Shown here: one piece after another, positions 25,207 to 33,653 of the stretch | How positions within the stretch are numbered: position 1 is the first letter of the stretch | Layout: each line of letters begins with the position of its first letter | Source: Arthrobacter sp. 9V | GTDB taxonomy: Bacteria; Actinomycetota; Actinomycetes; Actinomycetales; Micrococcaceae | Reading direction: 5' to 3' | Length of the DNA stretch: 64,000 nt | NCBI RefSeq assembly: GCF_902506065.1 | Contig: NZ_LR732912.1 | Span: 3,221,388-3,285,387, forward strand | Translations under genes and position numbers: made by a program | The notes under the pieces: generated by a model | Seen by the model: only the letters and a program-made list of their open reading frames with translations | What the model was told of the DNA's origin: nothing | The model's database searches: none

Positions 25207-26805
25207 ATGAACACGCACTTAACCCCTCAACGGCCGCGCCGCCGGCTGCGACAGGCAGTGGCCGTGGCAGCAGCGGCCGGCGTGGCCGGCAGCATCCTGC
25301 TGGTGACGCCCGCCGCGCAGGCCAACCTGCCGGCCGACCCGCCGTCGAGCACCATGCCGGCACCCACGCCCGGCTTCCCGCTGCCAACCACCCACACGCA
25401 GCAGGCCTATGATCCCGCGGCAGACTTCACGTCCAAATGGACGCGGGCCGACGCCAAACAGATCATGGCCCAGAGCAACCCCAACGTTGCCCCTGGCCAG
25501 AACTCCATGAGCCCCGACGTCACCATGCCGGAAATCCCCAAGGACTTCCCTGCCATGAACGAGGACGTCTGGGTATGGGACACCTGGTCCCTGACGGACG
25601 AGAACGCCAACCAGATCAGCTACAAGGGCTGGGACGTAGTCTTCTCCCTGGTGGCTGACCGGCACGCCGGCTACGGTTTCGACCAGCGCCACTGGAACGC
25701 CAGGATCGGCTACTTCTTCCGCAAAACCAACGCCGATCCCGCCAAGGACAAATGGAACTACGGCGGACACCTGTTCCTGGACAACACGTCCATCGGCAAC
25801 ACGGAATGGTCCGGTTCCACGCGCCTCATGCAGGGCAACAAGATCAACGTCTTCTACACGGCCACCACGTTCTACGATGTGGCCGAGCGGAATGCGGGAG
25901 GCGGCGGGATCGCTCCGGACGCCGCAATCGCCAAGGCACTGGGAAACATCCATGCCACCAAGGACGGCGTGACCTTCGACGGCTTCCAACACACCAAACT
26001 GCTGGAACCGGACGGAAAGCTGTACCAGAACAAGGCCCAGAATCCCGGCTTTGCATTCCGTGATCCCTACACCTTTGCTGATCCCGCCCACCCTGGCAAA
26101 ACCTTCATGGTCTTCGAAGGCAACACCGGCGGCACCCGCGGCTCCTACAAATGCAAGCAGGAAGACCTCGGCTACGCCCCGGGCGACCCCAACGCAGAGA
26201 CCGTAGCCCAGGTCAACAGCACGGGCGCCTGGTACCAGACCGCCAACGTAGGCCTCGCTGTCGCGGACAACAAGGACCTCACCAAGTGGAGCTTCCTGCC
26301 TCCGGTCCTCTCCGCCAACTGCGTGAACGACCAGACCGAGCGTCCGCAGATCTTCATCCAAAACGAGAACGGCAAGAACAAGTACTACCTGTTCACCATC
26401 AGCCACCAGTTCACGTACGCAGATGGAATGCGCGGCCCGGATGGTGTGTACGGTTTCGTCGGCGACGGCGTCCGCTCCGACTACCAACCGGTCAACAACA
26501 GCGGCCTGGCCCTGGGATCCCCCACGGACCTGAACATGCCGGCCAACGCTCCGGAGGGTCCGGACCCGCGTCAGAACGGCCGCCAGTTCCAGGCCTACTC
26601 GCACTACGTCCAGCCGGGCGGCCTCGTCCAGTCCTTCATTGACAACGTGGACGGCGTCCGCGGCGGATCACTGTCACCCACGGTGAAGATGAACTTCCAA
26701 GGCGGCGTGACACAGGTGGACCGCAGCTTCGGCCAAAACGGCCTTGGCCCGTTCGGTTACCTTCCCACCAACGTCCGCGTTGGCGGCGAAGGCCTCTACA
26801 AGTAG
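25207..26805 (+). CDS. Levansucrase (GH68), secreted
   Basis: This enzyme splits sucrose and polymerises the fructose into levan outside the cell. The 532-residue protein starts with an arginine-rich leader and a hydrophobic core ending in PAAQA (signal peptide, cleavage near residue 39). The GH68 triad is visible: nucleophile Asp125 in VWDTW, stabiliser Asp286 in FRDPY, and acid/base Glu378 in TERPQ. I chose the ATG at 25207, which follows AGAAGAG weakly; earlier in-frame starts would bury the signal peptide. The GH32 gene begins 92 bases downstream, so one unit probably makes both enzymes. Confidence 0.93.
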   Translation: MNTHLTPQRPRRRLRQAVAVAAAAGVAGSILLVTPAAQANLPADPPSSTMPAPTPGFPLPTTHTQQAYDPAADFTSKWTRADAKQIMAQSNPNVAPGQNSMSPDVTMPEIPKDFPAMNEDVWVWDTWSLTDENANQISYKGWDVVFSLVADRHAGYGFDQRHWNARIGYFFRKTNADPAKDKWNYGGHLFLDNTSIGNTEWSGSTRLMQGNKINVFYTATTFYDVAERNAGGGGIAPDAAIAKALGNIHATKDGVTFDGFQHTKLLEPDGKLYQNKAQNPGFAFRDPYTFADPAHPGKTFMVFEGNTGGTRGSYKCKQEDLGYAPGDPNAETVAQVNSTGAWYQTANVGLAVADNKDLTKWSFLPPVLSANCVNDQTERPQIFIQNENGKNKYYLFTISHQFTYADGMRGPDGVYGFVGDGVRSDYQPVNNSGLALGSPTDLNMPANAPEGPDPRQNGRQFQAYSHYVQPGGLVQSFIDNVDGVRGGSLSPTVKMNFQGGVTQVDRSFGQNGLGPFGYLPTNVRVGGEGLYK

Positions 26806-26897
26806 GCAGCAACACCCGGCCGTCAGGCCAAGGCAGGGGTGACCGGTCCCACGAGGATCGGCACCCTTGCCAACCCCCAACCCCCAGGATCTTCCCC

Positions 26898-28517
26898 ATG
26901 ACTTTGCCTAACCCCCACCTTTCGCGCCGCCGGATGCTGGCCGCAAGTGCCGCCGTCGTGGTCGCCTTTTCTGCTGCGTCCTGCGCACAGAAGAAAAGCC
27001 CGACGCCGGTCCCCACCCCAGGCGGCCACCGGCCGTCCCCGTCCGATCCGTGGCGGCCCGTGGCCCACCTGACAGCTGAGAAGAACTGGCTCAATGATCC
27101 CAACGGGCTCATCTATCACGACGGCACCTACCACACCTTCTACCAGTACAACCCCCGCGGAAACTCCTGGGGCAACATGTCCTGGGGCCACTCCACCAGC
27201 CAGGACCTGATCCACTGGGAACAACAGCCGGTGGCCATGGAAGCGAGCCCCGAGGAAGAAATATTCTCCGGCTGCATGGTGATGGACAAGAACAACGCTT
27301 CCGGTCTCGGCTCTGCGGAGAACCCACCCATGGTGGCCCTCTATACCAGCGCCTACGGCAAGAATGGCGCCCTCCCCAAAGGTGTTCAAGCCCAGTCGGT
27401 GGCGTTCAGCCTGGACCACGGGACCACCTGGCAGAAGTATCACGGCAACCCCGTACTGAACCTCGCGCCCGCCAACAACAACTTCCGCGACCCCAAAATC
27501 ACCTGGTACGAGCCCGGCCGCTACTGGGTGATGACCACCGTGGTGGCTGACGCCCGGGTAGTCAAGATGTTCAAGTCCACGGATCTGCTCCGCTGGGACT
27601 TCCTCAGTGATTTCTCCGGGGTGGGCACCCAGGGAGGGCTCTGGGAAGTGCCGGAGCTCATCCACATGGACGTGGCGGACTCCACCGCCAGGAAGTGGGT
27701 CATGCTGCTGAGCATCAACCCCGGCGGGATCGCCGGTGGCTCGGGCATGCAGTACTTTGTGGGCGAATTCGACGGCACGCACTTTACGGCCGAAAACGCT
27801 GCAACTCCGGACTCACCCCTCAACGAGTCCCAGTGGCTGGACCACGGCGCCGACTACTATGCGGCCAACTCCATCTCCGGCGCGCCCGGGGACAAACCCG
27901 TCCTTCTGGGGTGGATGGGCAATTGGGACTATGCCCAGGATGTGCCCACCACTCCGTGGCGCGGCTCCATGGCAATCCCCCGCGAACTCACCTTGGTTAA
28001 AGGCAAAAAACGGCTTGAATTACGGTCGGCAGTAGCCAGCGTGGCCCGGGAAACGCTGGAACGCTCCGGTGATGTGAAGAGCAAAAACCTCACCATCGGC
28101 TCCTCAGCGACGGACCTGGGCCAGGACTTCCAAGGGCGCACCCAGCTGATCGAGCTGGACATGGACCTGACCTCCGCGCGCGAAGCAGGCATTCTCATTC
28201 GCCAATCATCAGGCTCCGGGTCCGGCCTCCGCATCTCCTATTTCAAGGAAACGGGCACCCTCAGGGTGGACCGTTCCAAGGCGGGGACCAGCAACTTCTC
28301 GGAGAAGTTCAGCCCATACCACGAGGTGGCGTTGCCTTCCCCAGGCAGCAAAGTACACCTCACCATCCTGCTGGACTCATCCTCGGTTGAGGTGTTCGCC
28401 GGAGCTGGAGAGGCGGTGGTTTCGGACACGTTCTTCCCTGACTGGGGCAACACTGGAACCTCCGCGTTCAGCGTGGAGGGCGACACCATCATTTCCGTGC
28501 AATCCCGCTCCCTCTAA
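26898..28517 (+). CDS. GH32 levanase or fructan beta-fructosidase, lipoprotein
   Basis: This enzyme hydrolyses fructans or sucrose at the cell surface. The 539-residue protein begins with a twin-arginine-like SRRRML and a hydrophobic stretch ending in SAASC (Cys29), suggesting a Tat-exported lipoprotein. GH32 motifs are NWLNDPNG (nucleophile Asp67), FRDPK (Asp198) and WEVPEL (acid/base Glu250), followed by a C-terminal beta-sandwich. Together with the upstream levansucrase this is a make-and-recycle pair for levan. Sequence alone does not separate exo-levanase, inulinase and invertase; the neighbour favours levanase. Confidence 0.9.
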   Translation: MTLPNPHLSRRRMLAASAAVVVAFSAASCAQKKSPTPVPTPGGHRPSPSDPWRPVAHLTAEKNWLNDPNGLIYHDGTYHTFYQYNPRGNSWGNMSWGHSTSQDLIHWEQQPVAMEASPEEEIFSGCMVMDKNNASGLGSAENPPMVALYTSAYGKNGALPKGVQAQSVAFSLDHGTTWQKYHGNPVLNLAPANNNFRDPKITWYEPGRYWVMTTVVADARVVKMFKSTDLLRWDFLSDFSGVGTQGGLWEVPELIHMDVADSTARKWVMLLSINPGGIAGGSGMQYFVGEFDGTHFTAENAATPDSPLNESQWLDHGADYYAANSISGAPGDKPVLLGWMGNWDYAQDVPTTPWRGSMAIPRELTLVKGKKRLELRSAVASVARETLERSGDVKSKNLTIGSSATDLGQDFQGRTQLIELDMDLTSAREAGILIRQSSGSGSGLRISYFKETGTLRVDRSKAGTSNFSEKFSPYHEVALPSPGSKVHLTILLDSSSVEVFAGAGEAVVSDTFFPDWGNTGTSAFSVEGDTIISVQSRSL

Positions 28518-28518
28518 A

Positions 28519-28583
28519 GCAACGCGAGGTCAGATATGGCCCATTACGACCCTGTTTAGGGGCCATATCTGACCCCGCGTTGC
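28519..28583. terminator. Terminator after the GH32 gene
   Basis: A 24-bp stem with one mismatch (28519-28542 and 28560-28583). The right arm, from GGGCCATATCTGACCCC onward, recurs with one change at 47825-47848, so it belongs to a small repeat family. Confidence 0.8.
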
Positions 28584-28604
28584 CCTTGCCGTGCGCAATG
28601 AGGA

Positions 28605-28610
28605 TAGTTT
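28605..28610 (+). promoter_or_regulatory. Candidate leaderless -10 box of the phosphohexomutase gene
   Basis: TAGTTT ends eight bases before the A of the ATG at 28618. Confidence 0.4.
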
Positions 28611-28617
28611 GGTCCCT

Positions 28618-30363
28618 ATGACATCCAGCGATGCCGCATTTGACCAGCTCATCACCGACGCCCGCAAATGGGCTTCCCAAGACCCGGATCCGGCGACGGC
28701 GGTGGCTCTGGTGGAGCTCGCCCGGCTCGCTGAGAGCGGTGACGCGGGAGCAACACAGGAACTGGGCGACAGCTTCAACGGCACCCTGCAATTCGGCACA
28801 GCCGGCCTCAGGGCAGCGCTCGGCCCCGGCCCCAACCGGATGAACCGCGTTGTTGTCCGCCGGGCAGCGGCAGGCCTCGCCGCTTTCCTCGCCGAGACGG
28901 TAGCCTCAGTTGCGCCCGGAACCCGGCCTCGCGCCGTCGTCGGCTTCGATGCCCGCCATAACTCGGACATCTTCGCGCAGGAAACCGCAGCGATCTTCAC
29001 AGCAGCAGGCATCGAAACCTTCCTGATGCCGGCAGCGCTTCCGACGCCGTTGCTCGCCTACGCGGTCCGCTCACTGGATTGCGACGGCGGCGTAATGGTC
29101 ACAGCCAGCCACAACCCGCCGCAAGACAACGGTTACAAGGTTTACCTCGGACGGCACGCTGTGTCCGAAAACGGACGCGGTTCGCAGATTGTGGCACCCT
29201 ACGACGCCGGGATCGCAGCGAAGATCGAGGCCGTTGGCGCCCTGGATTCGATTGAACTGGCAGAGAACGGCTGGACCGTGCTGCCCGCATCCATTGCCGG
29301 CGAGTATGAAAGTGCTATGGCAGGGCTGGTGGATCGGGCACATTTCCCTGCCCGGGACCTCAAGATCGTCCTGACACCCATGCACGGTGTTGGCGGCGAA
29401 ACGGCCGTCTCTGTCCTGAACGCTGCCGGCTTCAGCGATGTCACGCTGGTTGCCGAACAAGCAGAACCGGATCCGGACTTCCCCACCGTCGCGTTCCCCA
29501 ATCCGGAGGAGCCCGGCGCCCTGGACCTGGCTCTAGCGGCTGCTGCCGACTCAGATGCGGACATCGTTTTGGCCAACGACCCCGACGCCGATCGGGCCGC
29601 CGTTGCTGCGCTGCATCCCGCCACGGGAGCTTGGCGGATGCTCCGCGGCGACGAAGTAGGAGCCCTCCTGGGCGCCCACGTAGTAGCGCGCATGGCTGCT
29701 GCTTCTGGCGATGAGCCGCAAACGGGCGTCTTCGCCAACTCGATCGTGTCCTCCCGGTTGCTCTCCCGCATCGCGGCGGCAGCAGGGTACGCCCATGAGG
29801 AAACCCTCACCGGCTTCAAATGGATTTCACGAGTACCCAACCTCAGCTACGGGTATGAGGAAGCCTTGGGATACTGCGTGGCGCCGGACTTGGTGCGCGA
29901 CAAGGACGGAATTTCAGCAGCAGTGCTGATCGCGGAACTTGCTGCAACAGCCAAAGCAGACGGCAAGACCATCTTTGACACCCTCGATGACCTGTATCTG
30001 GTACACGGGCTGCATGCGAGCGACCAGCTCAGTATCCGCGTAGCCGATCTGGGACTGCTCGACGCCATGATGAACCGGTTGCGGGTCAACCCGCCCGAAG
30101 TGTTCGGAGGCTCCGCCGTCGAGGTCTTCACTGACCTTGCCGAAGGAAGCGACGCCCTGCCTCCCACGGACGGTTTGCTGTACCTTACACGGGACCAGAG
30201 CCGCGTCATCATTCGTCCCAGCGGCACGGAACCCAAGCTCAAGTGCTATCTGGAGGTCATTCAGCCCGTGGAGTCCGCGGCGGAACTGGCCGCTGCACGC
30301 CAAGCAGCGCGAACGTCCCTGGATGATGTTCTCAGGGACGTCCGCGAAGCATTGGGCTTGTAA
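28618..30363 (+). CDS. Phospho-sugar mutase (phosphoglucomutase/phosphomannomutase)
   Basis: This enzyme interconverts hexose 1- and 6-phosphates through a phosphoserine. The 581-residue protein has the four alpha-D-phosphohexomutase parts: FGTAGLR near residue 60, the phosphoserine loop TASHNPPQDNGYK (Ser164), the magnesium loop NDPDADR near residue 320, and the phosphate-binding RPSGTEPKLK at the end. The length suits the PGM2/PMM-like actinobacterial type, which may also act on pentose 1-phosphates from punA; this is inference. The start chosen is the ATG at 28618 (MTSSDAAF). Confidence 0.9.
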   Translation: MTSSDAAFDQLITDARKWASQDPDPATAVALVELARLAESGDAGATQELGDSFNGTLQFGTAGLRAALGPGPNRMNRVVVRRAAAGLAAFLAETVASVAPGTRPRAVVGFDARHNSDIFAQETAAIFTAAGIETFLMPAALPTPLLAYAVRSLDCDGGVMVTASHNPPQDNGYKVYLGRHAVSENGRGSQIVAPYDAGIAAKIEAVGALDSIELAENGWTVLPASIAGEYESAMAGLVDRAHFPARDLKIVLTPMHGVGGETAVSVLNAAGFSDVTLVAEQAEPDPDFPTVAFPNPEEPGALDLALAAAADSDADIVLANDPDADRAAVAALHPATGAWRMLRGDEVGALLGAHVVARMAAASGDEPQTGVFANSIVSSRLLSRIAAAAGYAHEETLTGFKWISRVPNLSYGYEEALGYCVAPDLVRDKDGISAAVLIAELAATAKADGKTIFDTLDDLYLVHGLHASDQLSIRVADLGLLDAMMNRLRVNPPEVFGGSAVEVFTDLAEGSDALPPTDGLLYLTRDQSRVIIRPSGTEPKLKCYLEVIQPVESAAELAAARQAARTSLDDVLRDVREALGL

Positions 30364-30368
30364 AGCTC

Positions 30369-30731
30369 TTAGAGTTCAACCTCAATGAAGCCATCCACCA
30401 AACGGGTGGCAAACGCGTCGAGCTTCAGCTCGGGATTGGTGAAGCACTCACCGGTTTGGAGGTCGTAGACCTCTTTGTGCAGCGGCGAGGCGATGGTTGG
30501 CCGGCTTCCGCGTGATCCAATGATTCCGCGGGCCATGACGTTGGCGAGCGTCGCCGGATCCTGCTGTGCCACAGCGAAGACTTCGGTGGGCGCAGTGCGG
30601 AACAGCGCAACCTGACGTCCGGCGATCAATGCGGCCTCACCCCAAGCCAGTTCGAGTTCGTCCACCGGGCAAACACGGTGCCACGTGGCGGTGGTGGTCA
30701 GGTGGTCGGCACGGTCCAGAATAACGGTCAT
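30369..30731 (-). CDS. nirD: Nitrite reductase [NAD(P)H] small subunit
   Basis: NirD is the Rieske-like small partner of the NirB nitrite reductase. The 120-residue protein has the fold's VCPVDELELAWGEAALIAGRQVALFR start and ASPLHKEVYDLQTGECFTNPE, but no Rieske Cys/His ligands, as is normal for NirD. It is unusual that nirD is transcribed away from nirB rather than following it. A TAGCTT -10 candidate at 30818-30813 is preceded by a GlnR-like array that mirrors the one at nirB. The leader would be about 75 bases. Confidence 0.92.
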   Translation of the reverse strand: MTVILDRADHLTTTATWHRVCPVDELELAWGEAALIAGRQVALFRTAPTEVFAVAQQDPATLANVMARGIIGSRGSRPTIASPLHKEVYDLQTGECFTNPELKLDAFATRLVDGFIEVEL

Positions 30732-30812
30732 TTCAGCCCCTCTCGCAGTGTCCGGGTGCTGGCATTTTCACCGTCACTCCCCCGGACCGGGCCACGCTTG
30801 CGGCCACTACTC

Positions 30813-30867
30813 CAAGCTAGGACCGGGGTGTTTCATCGGTTGTCCGTGTTTGTGACGAACGCGTAAA
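30813..30867 (-). promoter_or_regulatory. Candidate GlnR box and -10 of nirD
   Basis: Reading the minus strand: TTTAC (from 30867), GTCAC (from 30856), GGACA (from 30845) and GAAAC (from 30834) at 11-bp steps, then 11 bases and TAGCTT (30818-30813). GAAAC is a perfect b-site; the others fit partly. Confidence 0.5.
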
Positions 30868-30907
30868 AGAGACCTCACGCCACCTGAAATGCGTTCGTGA
30901 TGCAGAA

Positions 30908-30961
30908 GTTAAGATCACGAAACAAAGGGGAAACTGAAGCGAAACTGCCCGTCCCTAGGCT
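30908..30961 (+). promoter_or_regulatory. Candidate GlnR box and -10 of nirB
   Basis: GTTAA (30908), GAAAC (30919), GAAAC (30930) and GAAAC (30941) lie at exact 11-bp steps. Ten bases later comes TAGGCT (30956-30961). This closely fits the actinobacterial GlnR consensus of alternating GTnAC and GAAAC pentamers with six-base spacers. Confidence 0.7.
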
Positions 30962-31013
30962 GGAACCACAAGTTGCGACAGATCCGTCTGCAACATCTGC
31001 GAAAGGCCCACCA

Positions 31014-33644
31014 GTGACCGGACACACTTCAAGTACAGAGAACCCGCGCCGCGTCGTCGTCGTCGGCGGCGGCCCCGCTGCCCACCGTTTCGCCGATGCC
31101 ATGGTCAATCGCGGACTTGAAGGTTGGCAGGTTACGGTGCTGACCGAAGAGGCACACCTCCCCTATGATCGCGTAGCGCTGAGCAAGGCCCTCACCGAGA
31201 CCGGAGTGGATCTCACGTTGGGCGATGCCTCCATGTGGGACCACGAGGCCCTGACGTTGATGACCGGCGAGCGCGCCGTCAAGATCGACCCCGCTGCCAA
31301 GAGTGTCCTCACCGCTGCCGGCAACAAGTACGAATACGACCACTTGGTGGTGGCTTCCGGTTCGGACGCTGCCCGCCTCCCCATCCCGGGTTCCGAGCAC
31401 ACCCACGTTTACCGCACGCTCGAGGACGTCTGGGCCATCAATAAGGCCATTGCCGAGCTGCGGGAAAAGTTGGGCCGTAAGGTCAACGCGGTCACCATTG
31501 GCGGGGGTTTGCTTGGACTTGAGTCCGCTGCCGGCACCGAGCAGTTGGGTGCCACGCCGATTGTTATCAACGGTGCTCCGTGGCTGATGAACACCCAGCT
31601 GGACGAGGGTGCAGGCCAGGCACTTGGCCGTCTGATTGAGGCCAAGGGATTCGAAGTCCACGGTGGGGTTTTCCCCTCCGAAGTCATCACTGACGACGAC
31701 GGCAACGTCACCGGTGTGCTGATGGCTGATGGCCGCACCATCGAGGCGGACCTCGTGATTGTGGCTATCGGCGTCAGGCCCAGGGACGACCTTTTCCGTG
31801 CTGCAGAAGGTGAAGAGCAGCTGTTTAGGCTGGGCCAGCGCGGCGGCGTGGTCATCAATGATTTCTGTGCCACGGAAGTGGATGGCATTTGGGCCATCGG
31901 CGAAGTGGCCAACTTCGAAGGCATGTGCCTGGGCCTGGTGGCTCCGGCCAACACCATGGCCGAGATCGTGGCTGATCGCCTGCACGGTGGCGAAGCAACA
32001 TTCCCGGGTTTTGACACGGCTACCAAGCTGAAGTTGTCCGGCGTTGACGTGGCCAGCTTCGGTGACGCGTTTGCCCGGACCGAGCACTCCTTGGAGATTG
32101 TCTACGCCGACCCCGCTCGTGGCGTCTACCAGAAGATTGTCACCACCGATGATGCCAAGACCCTTTTGGGCGGCATCTTCGTGGGCGACGCTTCCCCGTA
32201 CATGAGTCTCCGCCCGCTCCTGGGCCGCGAACTCCCTGCCGAACCTGGCGCCTATTTGAGCGCTGCCGGTGGCGGGGAGGCTCCTGAGACCGAGCTTCCG
32301 GACGATGCGATCCTGTGTTCCTGCAATAACGTAGCTGCCGGCACCATCCGCGACACCATCAACGGTTGCGGTGCCTGCGAGGGCAATTCCCCTGTGCAGG
32401 AACTTGGCGAGCTGAAGGGCTGCACCCGCGCGGGCACTCAATGTGGGTCCTGCGTCCCCATGCTCAAGAAGCTTCTGGAAGGCGAATTGCAGAAGTCCGG
32501 CATTGAAGTCTCCAAGGCACTCTGTGAGCACATCAGCCTTTCCCGGCAGGAACTCTTCGACGCCATCCGCGTCCTGGAACTCACGTCCTTTGAAGACATC
32601 ATGGCCAAGTACGGTACCGGCGCGGGTTGCGATATCTGCAAGCCGACCATCGCCTCCATCCTGGCAAGCCAGCACTCCGCGTACGTCCTGGACGCCGGCC
32701 GCGGTTCGCTGCAGGACACCAACGACCGCGCTTTGGCGAACATGCAGAAGGACGGCACTTACTCTGTGGTTCCCCGCATCGCGGGCGGTGAGATCACGCC
32801 CAAGGGCCTGGGTGTCATCGCGGCTGTTGCTGAGAAGTACAACCTGTACACCAAGATCACCGGTGGCCAGCGCATCGATATGTTCGGTGCGCGCCTGGAG
32901 CAACTGCCTGAGATCTGGAAAGAACTGGTGGATGCCGGCTTTGAATCCGGCCAGGCCTACGGCAAGAGCCTGCGCACGGTGAAGTCCTGTGTTGGATCCA
33001 CCTGGTGCCGGTTCGGCGTCCAGGACTCCGTGGCCATGGCCATCGCCTTGGAGCTGCGGTACCGCGGCCTCCGCAGCCCGCACAAGCTGAAGATGGGCGT
33101 CTCCGGTTGCGCCCGCGAGTGTGCAGAAGCGCGCGGTAAGGATGTTGGCGTGATTGCCACGGCTGACGGTTGGAACCTTTACGTTGGCGGTAACGGCGGC
33201 GCCACGCCCGCGCATGCCCAGCTGCTGGCCAAGGACCTGGACGATGAAACCCTGCTGAAGTACATCGACCGTTACCTCATGTACTACATCCGCACTGCTG
33301 ACCGCCTCCAGCGCACCGCGCGCTGGCAGGAAGAGCTCGACGGCGGCATCAAGCACGTGGAGGACGTGGTGGTCAACGACTCCCTGGGCATTGCCGAAGA
33401 GCTTGAAGCAGCCATGGCCAAGCACATTGACACCTACGAGGACGAGTGGGCCGAGACCCTGAAGGACCCGGAGCGCCTCCGCCGTTTCCGCTCCTTCGTC
33501 AACGCCCCCAACCAGAAGGACGAGTCCATTTCCTTCGTTCCGGAGCGCGGCCAGATCCGGCCGGCCACCAACGAGGAAAAGGGTGGCGTGCTCATCGCCT
33601 CCACCATCCCGGTCCGCAGCGAAACCGTCGGCGCAGAAAACTAG
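31014..33644 (+). CDS. nirB: Nitrite reductase [NAD(P)H] large subunit
   Basis: This enzyme reduces nitrite to ammonium with six electrons from NAD(P)H in the cytoplasm. The 876-residue protein carries an N-terminal FAD/NAD reductase (VVVVGGGPAAHRFADAM, ASGSDAARLPIPG, TIGGGLLGLESAAG), then a BFD-like [2Fe-2S] domain (CSCNN ... CGSC), a second cysteine pair CDICKP, and a C-terminal siroheme/[4Fe-4S] module with CVGSTWCRFG and SGCARECAEA. I chose the GTG at 31014, seven bases after GAAAGG; a longer frame upstream runs over the promoter. It begins the nirB-cobA-nnaR operon. Confidence 0.93.
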   Translation: MTGHTSSTENPRRVVVVGGGPAAHRFADAMVNRGLEGWQVTVLTEEAHLPYDRVALSKALTETGVDLTLGDASMWDHEALTLMTGERAVKIDPAAKSVLTAAGNKYEYDHLVVASGSDAARLPIPGSEHTHVYRTLEDVWAINKAIAELREKLGRKVNAVTIGGGLLGLESAAGTEQLGATPIVINGAPWLMNTQLDEGAGQALGRLIEAKGFEVHGGVFPSEVITDDDGNVTGVLMADGRTIEADLVIVAIGVRPRDDLFRAAEGEEQLFRLGQRGGVVINDFCATEVDGIWAIGEVANFEGMCLGLVAPANTMAEIVADRLHGGEATFPGFDTATKLKLSGVDVASFGDAFARTEHSLEIVYADPARGVYQKIVTTDDAKTLLGGIFVGDASPYMSLRPLLGRELPAEPGAYLSAAGGGEAPETELPDDAILCSCNNVAAGTIRDTINGCGACEGNSPVQELGELKGCTRAGTQCGSCVPMLKKLLEGELQKSGIEVSKALCEHISLSRQELFDAIRVLELTSFEDIMAKYGTGAGCDICKPTIASILASQHSAYVLDAGRGSLQDTNDRALANMQKDGTYSVVPRIAGGEITPKGLGVIAAVAEKYNLYTKITGGQRIDMFGARLEQLPEIWKELVDAGFESGQAYGKSLRTVKSCVGSTWCRFGVQDSVAMAIALELRYRGLRSPHKLKMGVSGCARECAEARGKDVGVIATADGWNLYVGGNGGATPAHAQLLAKDLDDETLLKYIDRYLMYYIRTADRLQRTARWQEELDGGIKHVEDVVVNDSLGIAEELEAAMAKHIDTYEDEWAETLKDPERLRRFRSFVNAPNQKDESISFVPERGQIRPATNEEKGGVLIASTIPVRSETVGAEN

Positions 33645-33653
33645 GGGTTCACC

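Noticed and set aside
30897..31013. A start of nirB at 30897
   Set aside because: That start would put the GlnR-like array and the -10 box inside the coding region. The GTG at 31014 has GAAAGG before it and begins directly before the FAD domain.
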